A stretch of 64,000 nt of DNA from CAYQVW01 sp964421245. GTDB taxonomy: Bacteria; Margulisbacteria; WOR-1; XYC2-FULL-46-14. The DNA is taken from assembly GCA_964421245.1 (NCBI GenBank), contig CAYQVW010000006.1:21218-85217 (forward strand), in the 5' to 3' direction. Made by a program: the position numbers and the translations under genes. Positions within the stretch are counted from its first letter, which is position 1; each line of letters begins with the position of its first letter. Shown here piece after piece: positions 8,896 to 17,999 of the stretch. The notes under the pieces were generated by a model. It saw nothing but the letters and a program-made list of their open reading frames with translations, searched no databases and had not been told where the DNA came from.

Positions 8896-9231
8896 TCAAA
8901 ACTCTTGCTGTTGGTTATAAATCTGCTCGCGTAAAAAGATTCCACGCACTACAGTTTCAAAACTCCAAGACAATACAAAGAGGACAATTAATCCAATTGC
9001 AACCCACCAGCCAAGATTGTGATGCTTAATCCAGCGGATAGTAATAATAATGGTTATGGCAACCATTGCAATGGTTAAAACTGTTCCGGTAAGTACTAAA
9101 ATAGTGGTTACAAGTAGTGGCAAAAATTTCTTTAGGAAAATTACTATTATATAACAGGTGTTTGCCCAGGCTAATAATAGTAGTAAAAGGTGAAATACGT
9201 GAAAATGCTTTTCATCTATATCTAACTTCAT
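8896..9231 (-). CDS. Small membrane protein at the end of the V-ATPase operon
   Basis: 111 aa with three clear hydrophobic segments (about residues 13-33, 37-65 and 73-95), starting with His-rich MKLDIDEKHFHVFH. The family is not recognised. Its start overlaps the atpD stop as ATGA, so it is translated as the last gene of the ATPase operon. It could be an assembly or accessory factor, but nothing in the sequence shows this. Confidence 0.7.
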   Translation of the reverse strand: MKLDIDEKHFHVFHLLLLLLAWANTCYIIVIFLKKFLPLLVTTILVLTGTVLTIAMVAITIIITIRWIKHHNLGWWVAIGLIVLFVLSWSFETVVRGIFLREQIYNQQQEF

Positions 9232-9845
9232 TGTTTAACGGCCTCCTTAACTTTAATTAGTGCAACACGACTGGCGCGTTCCATCTCGGCTAATTTCATC
9301 CTAATATATTCTATCATACTATCTAACTCGGGTATTAAAACAAATTCAAGCGCATTAACACGACGTTTTAAGTCGTAAATTTCGCGAGCGATTAATTCGA
9401 TCGCCTTTTTCGACTCTGCAAGCTTTACTAGGGTAGGGAATAACTCTGAGAATTCTTTGGAAGAAGACTCAACATCTTCTGGCACATTAGCTCTTCCATA
9501 ATTTCGAAGTTCCCCTTCAGTTTTTAAATCATAGGAGTGAACTTTAACCCCCATAATGTTTTTTATCGATAGATCAAGGCTTGCTTTTCTTTGTGGTTTA
9601 TAACTTATCATCTCAAGCATAGTGGCATCCATTTGGGACGAGGCCAAAATCATATTGGTAAAGACTTTTGCAAGTTGTTCGTAGATATTCTGCGAGTTTT
9701 TTCTATAAATTTTTAAGATGTCCATAAATTGATGAGTTAATCCATCAAGTTTATCTTTTAATAGTTTGTGTCCGCGCTTAGCCATCGCTCTTCGGCGGGA
9801 GAGCCGCAACAGCTCCATTCTGGTTGGATTAGGATTTCTTCGCAT
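9228..9845 (-). CDS. atpD: V/A-type ATPase subunit D (central rotor shaft)
   Basis: 205 aa, normal length. It forms the rotating coiled-coil shaft inside the A3B3 head. The N-terminal NPTRMELLRLSRRRAMAKRG motif and the C-terminal helix with AREIYDLKRRVNALEFVLIP are diagnostic of NtpD/AtpD. The start overlaps the atpB 3' end by 17 bp. Order B-D matches the canonical bacterial V-ATPase operon. Confidence 0.96.
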   Translation of the reverse strand: MRRNPNPTRMELLRLSRRRAMAKRGHKLLKDKLDGLTHQFMDILKIYRKNSQNIYEQLAKVFTNMILASSQMDATMLEMISYKPQRKASLDLSIKNIMGVKVHSYDLKTEGELRNYGRANVPEDVESSSKEFSELFPTLVKLAESKKAIELIAREIYDLKRRVNALEFVLIPELDSMIEYIRMKLAEMERASRVALIKVKEAVKQ

Positions 9846-11190
9846 ATTTGTTGTAGATTTCGTCTTTGATTCGTTTTAATTCTTCTCTTGGAAGAATACT
9901 AATTAGTTCCCAACCGATTGCAAGAGTTTCTTCAATTGTGCGGCTTTCGTATTCACTCTGCATAATAAAACGTTTTTCAAATTGTTCTGCAAATTCCATG
10001 TATTTTTTGTCGGTCTCAGATAATGCTCCCTCACCAATGACTACTACTAATTCCCGAACCTCTCTTCCCTTGGCATATGCTGCAAAGAGTTGGTTAGCAA
10101 CTTGGGGGTGATCTTCTCTGGTTTTTCCTTTGCCAATGGCCTTATCTCTTAGTCTCGATAAGGATGGAAGTGGATCAATTGGTGGGTAGATTGATTTTCT
10201 TTCTAAGCCTCGATCTAAAATAATCTGTCCTTCGGTAATGTATCCGGTTAAATCGGGAATTGGGTGAGTTTTATCATCTCCTGGCATAGTTAGGATCGGA
10301 ATTAAGGTGATCGATCCATCTTTTCCTTTTAGTCTTCCTGCTCTTTCATAAATTGTAGCTAAATCAGTGTAAAGATATCCCGGATATCCACGACGTCCTG
10401 GAACCTCAAATCGTGCAGCTGAAACTTCTCGTAAACTCTCACAATAATTTGTCATATCAGTCAAGATGACCAAAACATGCATGTTTAATTCGAACGCCAG
10501 ATACTCAGCGGCGGTTAGAGCAACACGTGGTGTTGCAATTCTCTCAATTGCGGGGTCAGATGCAAGGTTAATAAACATTGCGGCGTTTTCAATTGCACCA
10601 GTCTTTCTAAAGCTTGTGATAAAGAAATCTGCTTCTTCAAAAGTTATCCCCATTGCACCAAAAACAACTGCAAAGCTGTCATTTTTATTTTTAACTTGAG
10701 CCTGACGGGCGATTTGAGCTGCGATTCTAGAGTGGGGCATACCCGAGGCGGAGAAGATTGGAAGCTTCTGTCCTCGAGTCAGAGTATTTAATCCATCGAT
10801 GGTTGAAATCCCGGTTTGAATAAAGTCATTTGGATAGTTGCGAGCAAATGGATTCATGGTTGCCCCGTTAATATCCATTTTCTTTTTAGGAATAATATCT
10901 GGTGCATTATCAATTGGTTTACCTAGTCCAGAAAAAATGCGACCGAGTAGATCAGGAGAGACGCCAAGCTCTAGTCCCTTTCCACGAAAAGTGATTTTTA
11001 AACTTTGCGTGTCTAATCCTTGAGTTCCTTCAAATACCTGGACCAAGGCTAGGTCATTATGTACTTCTAAAACTCGTCCATTGCGAGTGGTATTGTTTTT
11101 TAATTCAATTGTAACTAGCTCATCAAAGCCAACATTGCTACATCCACCGACTAATACTAATGGTCCGGATATTTCTTTTATTTCATGCAT
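9829..11190 (-). CDS. atpB: V/A-type ATPase subunit B (non-catalytic)
   Basis: About 453 aa. It alternates with A in the hexameric head. It carries SGLGKPIDNAP, the non-catalytic nucleotide site region STIDGLNTLTRGQKLPIFSA without a P-loop, TDMTNYCESLREVS, and RRGYPGYLYTDLATIYERAG. I chose the ATG at 11190, with GGAAGG 9 nt upstream, over the in-frame TTG at 11199. It overlaps the end of atpA by 13 bp. Confidence 0.97.
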   Translation of the reverse strand: MHEIKEISGPLVLVGGCSNVGFDELVTIELKNNTTRNGRVLEVHNDLALVQVFEGTQGLDTQSLKITFRGKGLELGVSPDLLGRIFSGLGKPIDNAPDIIPKKKMDINGATMNPFARNYPNDFIQTGISTIDGLNTLTRGQKLPIFSASGMPHSRIAAQIARQAQVKNKNDSFAVVFGAMGITFEEADFFITSFRKTGAIENAAMFINLASDPAIERIATPRVALTAAEYLAFELNMHVLVILTDMTNYCESLREVSAARFEVPGRRGYPGYLYTDLATIYERAGRLKGKDGSITLIPILTMPGDDKTHPIPDLTGYITEGQIILDRGLERKSIYPPIDPLPSLSRLRDKAIGKGKTREDHPQVANQLFAAYAKGREVRELVVVIGEGALSETDKKYMEFAEQFEKRFIMQSEYESRTIEETLAIGWELISILPREELKRIKDEIYNKYAKKS

Positions 11191-12911
11191 GCTCGACAAC
11201 CTTCCCTAATTTTGTTTTGCAGATTGTTAAATTCTGCTTCCACTTTTTCTTCTTCTATAAAACGTATTTTTCCAATATCAGTATAAACTGGGAGTTTTCG
11301 TATATCGTTAAGAGAAACCCCGTTTTGTATTAGTTCATTTGCATGATCGTAGACAAGTAAGGCCAGTTTTATAATGAAGTATTGTTTTTTTAAAGTAGAA
11401 TATTGGTCAATTGCATCAAAAGCGCTCTGATAGAGAAAATCTTCACGAATCGATTTTGACACTAAGAGTACTAATTGTTCTTGATGCGAAAGGGCTTCAA
11501 GTCCGACTAGTCGGACAATCTCTTCCAAAGAATCTTCTTTGCTCAAAAGGGCCAGAGCCTGTTCTCTTAATTTAATAAAGTCCTCTGCTACTTCTTTGCC
11601 ATAGAAGCCTGATAAACTGTCTATATATAATGAATAAGACATTATCCAGTTAATTGCAGGAAAGTGTCTGGCATGAGCTAGTTTATAATCTAATCCCCAG
11701 AATACTTTGACGATACGAAGGGTATTTTGTACAACTGGTTCAGATAGATCTCCTCCTGGAGGGGAGACCGATCCAATTATTGTTAGAGACCCTTTTCTTT
11801 TATCTTGTCCGTGGCATTCTCCATACCCAGCTCTTTCATAAAAATCCGCTAGACGTGAAGCAAGATAAGCAGGGTATCCTTCTTCACCTGGCATCTCTTC
11901 TAGTCGTCCGGACATTTCACGCAGAGCTTCTGCCCAACGCGAGGTTGAATCGGCCATTAAGGCAACATGGTATCCCATATCTCTAAAGTATTCAGCAATT
12001 GTTGCCCCGGTGTAGACAGATGCTTCTCGAGCCGCAATCGGCATATTAGAGGTGTTTGCAATTAAAACAGTTCTCTCCATAAGTGGTTTTTTGGTTTTAG
12101 GATCTATTAAGTGAGGGAACTCAATTAAGACGTCGGTCATTTCGTTTCCTCTCTCCCCGCAACCGACGAAAACAATAATATCTGCATTGGCCCATTTTGC
12201 AATCTGGTGTTGAATTACTGTCTTTCCAGCTCCGAATGGTCCCGGAACCGCGGCTGTTCCACCACGGGCAATTGGAAAAAGGGTATCAATGATTCTTTGT
12301 CCAGTAACCATCGGTTCAACTACTGGTTCTTTTTCGTCCAACATGTTTCTCTGGCGGATAGGACGCTTTTGGATCATGTTTATTTTTTGTCCAGAAACTA
12401 CAGCGATAATTTGGTCAATAGAAAAGCTTCCTTTTTCAATTTTTTCTACATTTCCTGAAATACCATTTGGAACCATGATTTTGTGAGTAATTAATGAGGT
12501 TTCAGAAACAGTGCCTAGGATGTCACCCCGGACTACCTTGTCGCCGACTTTTACTTTTGGATTAAAAACCCATTTCTTTTTGCGATCTAGCTTATCGACT
12601 TTAATTCCCCGTGCAATAAAGTTGCCGCTCTCTTTCATGATTACATCAAGCGGACGTTGGATTCCATCATAAATAGCAGTTAAAAGACCGGGTCCAAGTT
12701 CAACAGAGAGGGGAGCGCAAGTTGAGGTAACTTCGTCCCCAACTTTCAAGCCACCGGTCTCTTCATAAACTTGAATAGAGGCATGGTCTCCTTTTAGCTC
12801 AATAATCTCCCCGATTAGTTTTAAGGATCCAACTTCAACCATGTCTCCGTTTTTTCCACCGGGAAGATCAGCTATAACCAGAGGTCCGGATACTTTTATT
12901 ATTTTACCCAT
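11178..12911 (-). CDS. atpA: V/A-type ATPase subunit A (catalytic)
   Basis: 577 aa. It hydrolyses or makes ATP at the A/B interface. Walker A is GPFGAGKTV, followed by VGCGERGNEMTDV, ADSTSRWAEALREMSGRLEE, and the non-homologous insertion domain region NPKVKVGDKVVRGDILG that separates V/A-type A subunits from F-type beta. The length is normal. It overlaps atpF by 8 bp upstream. Confidence 0.98.
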   Translation of the reverse strand: MGKIIKVSGPLVIADLPGGKNGDMVEVGSLKLIGEIIELKGDHASIQVYEETGGLKVGDEVTSTCAPLSVELGPGLLTAIYDGIQRPLDVIMKESGNFIARGIKVDKLDRKKKWVFNPKVKVGDKVVRGDILGTVSETSLITHKIMVPNGISGNVEKIEKGSFSIDQIIAVVSGQKINMIQKRPIRQRNMLDEKEPVVEPMVTGQRIIDTLFPIARGGTAAVPGPFGAGKTVIQHQIAKWANADIIVFVGCGERGNEMTDVLIEFPHLIDPKTKKPLMERTVLIANTSNMPIAAREASVYTGATIAEYFRDMGYHVALMADSTSRWAEALREMSGRLEEMPGEEGYPAYLASRLADFYERAGYGECHGQDKRKGSLTIIGSVSPPGGDLSEPVVQNTLRIVKVFWGLDYKLAHARHFPAINWIMSYSLYIDSLSGFYGKEVAEDFIKLREQALALLSKEDSLEEIVRLVGLEALSHQEQLVLLVSKSIREDFLYQSAFDAIDQYSTLKKQYFIIKLALLVYDHANELIQNGVSLNDIRKLPVYTDIGKIRFIEEEKVEAEFNNLQNKIREGCRACMK

Positions 12912-13224
12912 TTTCTATGTTTAATTCTCCACCTAAAGCAAATTTTACAAGACGGTTAATTCTCTCCCTGCTCAATTCTCCGCCACCGGTGTTGTCCGAT
13001 ATTATCATAACATTTATTTCTTGATTCGTTAAGATTTGATCCAGTTCATTTAAGCGAATTGCTAGTGCCTCGGTAATAAAAACCAAGCTGTGTTCGTTCA
13101 TGCTAAATATTTTTTCTATAGCAGATCGGGCCTCTGATTCATTCTCCGAAGTAAAAGTATCGATTCCTTGGAGCCGAAGCATTTTGGCAAGATTATTTGG
13201 TCCGATAAAGGCTATTTTTTTCAT
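12904..13224 (-). CDS. atpF: V/A-type ATPase subunit F
   Basis: 106 aa, normal for the small Rossmann-like rotor subunit that binds D and regulates activity. KKIAFIGPNNLAKMLRLQGI, EKIFSMNEHSLVFITEALA and the conserved Cys-free C-terminal region fit NtpG/AtpF. It overlaps atpC by 4 bp (ATGA) and atpA by 8 bp, in canonical C-F-A-B-D order. Confidence 0.92.
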   Translation of the reverse strand: MKKIAFIGPNNLAKMLRLQGIDTFTSENESEARSAIEKIFSMNEHSLVFITEALAIRLNELDQILTNQEINVMIISDNTGGGELSRERINRLVKFALGGELNIENG

Positions 13225-13853
13225 ATTTTCTCTTTTATCCTATCAGATGGGATATTATTCTTCTTGCATTCTAAAATAAAGCCTATTTTTGCTATTTCGT
13301 TCTCTTTTGATTTTAAAAATAATAAAATTGGCTCAATTCCATCAGCAAAATACTTTGCATTCTGTGGTATATGGGAAATAGCTTTAGATTTGTATTCTTC
13401 ATATGATTGATCAACGAAGTCAAGGAGACCTACAACGCTTTTTGATTTTTTGGCTGCATCGATTATCTCTTTAAGATATTTGGGGATTGTATCCTCTTCT
13501 TTTAAAATATATTTTTTAAGTAGTTCTGGATCTATATTTCCGCAATTGTATAAGGGGCAATTTTTGGATTTTGCTTTTAAGAGAATTTTAATATTTTCGA
13601 AGTCGTATTTGGCCCAAAACGTTAGAATGATTTTATTTTTTGGAAACAATTGTTCACAGAACTTTTTCAATTCTCGTCTTGCTTGGATTAGCATAGTGCC
13701 AAAGTCCAGGTTTAAAAAGGCGGCATAGTCAGTTTCATTTAATATGCTAAAAGCGGATTGTAAATTGGGGGCGTCGGCCATACAAAGAAACTTGTTTTGA
13801 TCGAGCATTCTTGATTCGAGAGACCGAATTCTACCTAACGCGTATTTATACAT
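13221..13853 (-). CDS. atpC: V/A-type ATPase subunit C, short form
   Basis: 210 aa, whereas the usual subunit C (socket linking the rotor ring to the shaft) is about 320-380 aa with three related domains. The N-terminal signature YALGRIRSLESRMLD...LNETDYAAFL and the C-terminal ECKKNNIPSDRIKEKI are both present, so the gene appears internally shortened by about one domain, not truncated. Its start overlaps the end of the PorV-like gene by 19 bp, which ties its translation to a gene unrelated to the ATPase. Confidence 0.85.
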   Translation of the reverse strand: MYKYALGRIRSLESRMLDQNKFLCMADAPNLQSAFSILNETDYAAFLNLDFGTMLIQARRELKKFCEQLFPKNKIILTFWAKYDFENIKILLKAKSKNCPLYNCGNIDPELLKKYILKEEDTIPKYLKEIIDAAKKSKSVVGLLDFVDQSYEEYKSKAISHIPQNAKYFADGIEPILLFLKSKENEIAKIGFILECKKNNIPSDRIKEKI

Positions 13854-15160
13854 ATATTTTTGATCTTTGTGTGTTGTTGTCTTATAAGATTGAAGAAATA
13901 TTTCTTTTTTGGTACCGATTTTGCAGAGAGATATTTTCCCTGTAATAGCTTGATATATTTTTTTATTTTTTCTATCCTATCAAGTTTTTGTGGAGAGAGT
14001 TTTTTCTTTGGTGTGATCATTTTTGGTGTGATAATTCCATACTTTTTATGCACTTCTTGCATTTTTGCTATTTCAAGTCTGATTAATCCCATGATTTGTG
14101 CTTTCTTATATGGGGTACTTGCTTTTTCCCGTTTGCTTTCTAATAATTTTACATATTTTTCTATTCGAAGAAGAAGTTTTTCGTCTTCCAGTGTTATTTC
14201 TGGAACTAATGTCGGTTCTGTTTTTATTACTCCTGATGTTCCTGGTGCAAAGGAGAAGGACAGGTAGTGTGTTGAGTTTTGAGATAACGTACTATCTAGA
14301 TAATATGCATAGTCAAAGGCGACCGTTCCTCTTTTTAAACCGACCCCAAAGGTTAGGTTGTTACTTCCAGAGAGAGCCAGTTGTTCGAATCCTCCGCGAA
14401 TGGCAAGTAGGGGATTAATGCTCCATTCTAGTCCACCTTTATATTCTGGTGGAGCATCGGATAAGCTGTTGATGTCAAAAGCCAGTAGAAGGTGTTCTCT
14501 TGGTCGAAAGTTAATTCCGGTTTTAAAAGTTGTTGGGAGTTCCTCTTTTGTTCCGTTAGCCCAAGTTAGTCGTGAAAGATCATTTGGGGAAATGTTTTGC
14601 AAGGTAATTCCAAGATTTAAATTGTCTCTTGGTTGAATTACTCCTCCAACGTCAAGACCCATCCCTGATGCCGATCCGTCGGTAATACTGCCAAATGCAC
14701 GGTTATAAATTTTTAACTGTCCACCAAGTGCCAATTTTTCAGTTATGTTATTAGCCAGGGCAAGAGCAATAACGCTGTTGGTGTAATCAAAAGTTCCAGA
14801 TGATACGACACGTCCACTGCTATTTTTGGTAGTCTGATTAATTCCAGATACTCCAGATCCAAGATATCCAATTGCTAGTTTTCCAAAACGAGATGGGGTT
14901 CCAAAATTAATTATGGTATAGTTCACATCTTCTGCTATTTTTGCCTGCATGCTAGTAAGAGTAAAACCATTAATACCAGCGACATTAGCGGGATTGGCAA
15001 AGAGTGCGTCATATTTTCCGTAGGCTGCGTTTCCAGTTCGGCCCAAGGCCAGAGATCTTGCGCCGCCGCCAATACGCAAAGGATCAACAACTGCTGCATT
15101 TGTTGCAGTTGTAAAGATTACAAGTAGCAGAAATACTATTTTAATACAGCGATTTTGCAT
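13835..15160 (-). CDS. PorV/PorQ-like outer-membrane barrel with C-terminal helical tail
   Basis: 441 aa. A signal peptide covers about residues 1-23. It is followed by the hallmark of the PorV/PorQ (UPF0164-like) family, DPLRIGGGARSLALGRTGNA then DALFANPANVAGI, and amphipathic strands to about residue 305. The last 120 residues are Lys-rich and helical (two LRIEKYVKLLESKREKA-like segments), an unusual addition. Family members are outer-membrane FadL-like barrels, some working with type IX secretion. The start overlaps the upstream FlgD-like gene by 25 bp and the end overlaps atpC, so it sits translationally inside the V-ATPase operon. Confidence 0.8.
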   Translation of the reverse strand: MQNRCIKIVFLLLVIFTTATNAAVVDPLRIGGGARSLALGRTGNAAYGKYDALFANPANVAGINGFTLTSMQAKIAEDVNYTIINFGTPSRFGKLAIGYLGSGVSGINQTTKNSSGRVVSSGTFDYTNSVIALALANNITEKLALGGQLKIYNRAFGSITDGSASGMGLDVGGVIQPRDNLNLGITLQNISPNDLSRLTWANGTKEELPTTFKTGINFRPREHLLLAFDINSLSDAPPEYKGGLEWSINPLLAIRGGFEQLALSGSNNLTFGVGLKRGTVAFDYAYYLDSTLSQNSTHYLSFSFAPGTSGVIKTEPTLVPEITLEDEKLLLRIEKYVKLLESKREKASTPYKKAQIMGLIRLEIAKMQEVHKKYGIITPKMITPKKKLSPQKLDRIEKIKKYIKLLQGKYLSAKSVPKKKYFFNLIRQQHTKIKNICINTR

Positions 15161-16035
15161 TTTCCAATTGCCTTGCCGCCGGAGATTATTCGGCAGATAT
15201 AAATATCATTGCTAACCAACTGTCCATGAGTTGTTCGTCCATTCCAAGTTACAGAGTTGTATCCAGCTGTTCCACCAGTTGCGCTAGAAAGATAAGTGTT
15301 CTTCCAAATTAATTGACCAAGAGTATTAAAGATGTAGATTTTAACTTCGCCATCTTTATTTAGGTGATAAGTTATTTCTAGATTACTGTTGTTTGGATTG
15401 TATGGATTAGGAAAGGGGAGGACCGAGCTTGCTTGTAGCGCCCCATCATTTACAACAAAGCTAACAGTTTCCGACGTGCTTTCTCCGCCATTGTTTCTAG
15501 CATGGATAGTCATACTATGGGTTCCATCGGTAAAGTCCGTTGCTTGTCTATAGGTTAGGGTATCAGTTGTTGTATTATAGCTTGAGTTACCAGATAAACT
15601 TATAAAAGAGGTCATGGTTGAGTCTATTTCAATTGAGCTAGTTTGAGTATTTATTCCGCTTAATATGTCGCTGACAGTTGCTGTTATAGTTACATCCTTA
15701 TTGGCAGAATCTCCTGATTGGAGGGATTTTCCGTCGAATAGAATAGCTGTAATGGTTGGAAGTGTCGATGTGGGGGTGGGAGCATTACCGTTGCCCTCTG
15801 CCGTGCTGTAACTGACCGATGCAGATATAAAACCAAGCCCCATAGAGTAAGCTGAATTTGAGGTGGTTCCATTTGCACCTCCACCGATTGAGCCTGAGTT
15901 TTGATAAGTCGTTCCTTCCGAGGTTCCGCCTCCAGATGACATCTGTTCTGGGCTTGAAACAACCGATGTCCCAACAGCAGCAATGGCAGCTACGGCCAAA
16001 GCGAATAATAATATTATTAGCCATAGTTTTTTCAT
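15136..16035 (-). CDS. Secreted protein with C-terminal FlgD-like Ig domain
   Basis: 299 aa. Signal peptide (residues 1-19), a Gly/Ser-rich low-complexity stretch, an Ig-like middle, then a C-terminal FlgD-type domain of about 85 residues beginning LPFPNPYNPN and continuing VKIYIFNTLGQLIWK, YNSVTWNG and YICRI. This fold is common at the end of secreted proteins in Fibrobacteres/Chlorobi/Bacteroidetes-related and candidate phyla, where it can act as a type IX sorting-like domain. Its PorV-like partner lies directly downstream. The product is probably exported or surface-anchored. Confidence 0.78.
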   Translation of the reverse strand: MKKLWLIILLFALAVAAIAAVGTSVVSSPEQMSSGGGTSEGTTYQNSGSIGGGANGTTSNSAYSMGLGFISASVSYSTAEGNGNAPTPTSTLPTITAILFDGKSLQSGDSANKDVTITATVSDILSGINTQTSSIEIDSTMTSFISLSGNSSYNTTTDTLTYRQATDFTDGTHSMTIHARNNGGESTSETVSFVVNDGALQASSVLPFPNPYNPNNSNLEITYHLNKDGEVKIYIFNTLGQLIWKNTYLSSATGGTAGYNSVTWNGRTTHGQLVSNDIYICRIISGGKAIGKCKIAVLK

Positions 16036-16054
16036 ACTATATATATTGTGTAGT

Positions 16055-16083
16055 ATTATGCCATCATGTTAGAGGGAGATCAA
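16055..16083 (-). promoter_or_regulatory. Predicted promoter for FlgD-like, PorV-like and atpC-F-A-B-D
   Basis: On the minus strand TTGATC (16083-16078), a 17-nt spacer and CATAAT (16060-16055) make a good sigma-70-like promoter. Predicted start is near 16048, leaving a leader of about a dozen bases before the ATG at 16035. It would drive the two envelope genes and the five ATPase genes behind them. Confidence 0.5.
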
Positions 16084-16094
16084 GAGGGGAATTG

Positions 16095-17999
16095 TTATTT
16101 TTGAGGAGGTTTCCCAGATGGGCTACCATAAGCCATAGTTCCTCCCCCTGGAGGAATTACTGGAGGAACAAGATCTTCTTCGGTTACAGGACTGTTGAGG
16201 TCACCTCCATACGGGTCTCCTTTCCCAACCTCCATCCTTCTACCACCAAGTTCTATGTACCGTATTACTTGATCTCTACCTCCTGGAACTGGAACAACCC
16301 GGTCTGGCTCTTGAGGTTTTGCCATTACAGTTGCAGCAAATGCTTCATCTTCTAGATATGCTGGATCTTCTCCTACTTTTCGTCTTCCTTTTAGTTTTTC
16401 TATTCCAGCTCTAATCTGTTCAACTAGTTTGTCATGATCACCCTCTCTTTGATCTGGATTGTGTTGAATCATAGAAGCAATAATCATTTGTAATTCTTCT
16501 GGAATATCTTCGTGACCAACCGGTTTTGATTGTAAGTCCCCGTTATTTATTTTAAAGAAAACTTGAGCAGATGTTTGATCCGCAATATCTCCTACCAGAC
16601 ATTCGCCTGTTATTAATTCGTAATAAACTGCACCGATTGAATAAAGATCTGATCTCCAGTCTGTTTTTGTGAGACTAGTTGTTTGTTCGGGAGGCATATA
16701 GGGTGGGGTTCCACTCACGACAGACGTCTGTGTTTGATCTACAGAGATATCATCTAATTGTTTTCCGATTCCAAAATCTACATATACTATTCGCTCAATT
16801 GTACCAGAGTAGTCTTCCTCTTGCGCTTCTACTCTTTCAAGTATATGCATTATGTTTGCTGGTTTGATATCTCTGTGGAGCAGCCCCCTTTCGTGCATAA
16901 CCTTTGCTCCTTGAATCATCTGAATTACAAGTTTTGATGCCCTAATTGGATCCATTCTTCCTTTCTTTCCTCCAAAGGTTGAATCCAATAAGCGCTTTAC
17001 TAGGTTTTTTCCCTCTAAATATTCTTCAACAATAAATATGGTTCCTGCTTTTATTAGGTATTGTTGCTCTCCAAAGCTAAAAGATAGATCTTTTGCAGTT
17101 CTACCACCATCCAAGAATTTAACAATTTTTAATTCATCACTACAACGTCGGAGAGCACTCATCTCATACATTCCTCGTTTAATTTTTTCACCGTTTCTTC
17201 CGGCAAACATGGGAGAATTATAGTCTAGGTCGAGTAATTTTAAGACCATTGTTTTTGAGCTCCTTTTTCCGGCTTCTTCGCTCATATTAACTTTAACTAG
17301 AAAAATTAGCCCCATTCCCCCGGCATCGAGTGGCCTGATGATTTCGTATTTCTCTTCCAAATCTACTGCTGGTTGGTCAGCATGAGCGGTCTCAATACTT
17401 TTTTTCTTTCTATTGATTCCCTCAAGCACCTTTAATGTGAGCTGTTTAATACCTTGGTGTTGGCTTGGCGGAGTAAGTTCAATAATTCTAGAGGTTAAAT
17501 ACTGTAGTCCACTTATAGCTCCGTCTAATTCAAGATTGCTTACTTTTGCTTCTGCAAGGGCAGCTTCTAAGGCAACAATTCGCGCTTTTGCTTCTGCGTA
17601 CGCTTCTTCGCTTAATTGCAATTGTTTATTAAGTCCTTCTATTTCTTCTCTTAAGTCGTTTATTTCACAAAGAAATTCCATCTCAGGCTTGGTATTCGTT
17701 TCTTTTGCTGTCCTTACTTCTTCTTTATGTGCTTCATTCTTGATTTTATCTTTTGCCCGCCAAATCAGACTTCCAGAAAGGGTTCTCATTGGTGCCCAAC
17801 CCGTGAAAGCAGCAATAACTGCGGTCCACTCCCATTGACTGGCTTGCAATCCAAAATCAATAAGGGCAAATCCGAGTCCAAAAGTAATTGGTGCCATCCA
17901 ATTTGCCATAATGCGGATGGCAGTTGGATTGCTTTTGTAGGCGCGTGTGAACCACCCCTGATTATTAACCGCTTTTATATGCATGGTTTGTCCGGTCAT
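16095..17999 (-). CDS. Membrane-anchored Ser/Thr protein kinase (Hanks type)
   Basis: 634 aa. Two hydrophobic segments lie near the N-terminus (about residues 30-50 and 55-75), then a coiled coil (about 85-160), a linker, and a kinase domain (about 213-520). The glycine loop LDAGGMGLIF, the VLKLL lysine strand, the catalytic loop HRDIKPANIM, VDFGIGK (DFG) and the activation segment GTPPYMPPEQ are all intact, so an active kinase is expected. The C-terminal 90 residues are Pro/Gly-rich and disordered-looking. The start overlaps the barrel gene by 4 bp. It lies in the block inserted into the V-ATPase operon; substrates are unknown. Confidence 0.9.
   Translation of the reverse strand: MTGQTMHIKAVNNQGWFTRAYKSNPTAIRIMANWMAPITFGLGFALIDFGLQASQWEWTAVIAAFTGWAPMRTLSGSLIWRAKDKIKNEAHKEEVRTAKETNTKPEMEFLCEINDLREEIEGLNKQLQLSEEAYAEAKARIVALEAALAEAKVSNLELDGAISGLQYLTSRIIELTPPSQHQGIKQLTLKVLEGINRKKKSIETAHADQPAVDLEEKYEIIRPLDAGGMGLIFLVKVNMSEEAGKRSSKTMVLKLLDLDYNSPMFAGRNGEKIKRGMYEMSALRRCSDELKIVKFLDGGRTAKDLSFSFGEQQYLIKAGTIFIVEEYLEGKNLVKRLLDSTFGGKKGRMDPIRASKLVIQMIQGAKVMHERGLLHRDIKPANIMHILERVEAQEEDYSGTIERIVYVDFGIGKQLDDISVDQTQTSVVSGTPPYMPPEQTTSLTKTDWRSDLYSIGAVYYELITGECLVGDIADQTSAQVFFKINNGDLQSKPVGHEDIPEELQMIIASMIQHNPDQREGDHDKLVEQIRAGIEKLKGRRKVGEDPAYLEDEAFAATVMAKPQEPDRVVPVPGGRDQVIRYIELGGRRMEVGKGDPYGGDLNSPVTEEDLVPPVIPPGGGTMAYGSPSGKPPQK

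Noticed and set aside
15690..15983. 97-aa minus-strand frame inside the FlgD-like gene
   Set aside because: Alternative frame of a low-complexity Gly/Ser coding region.
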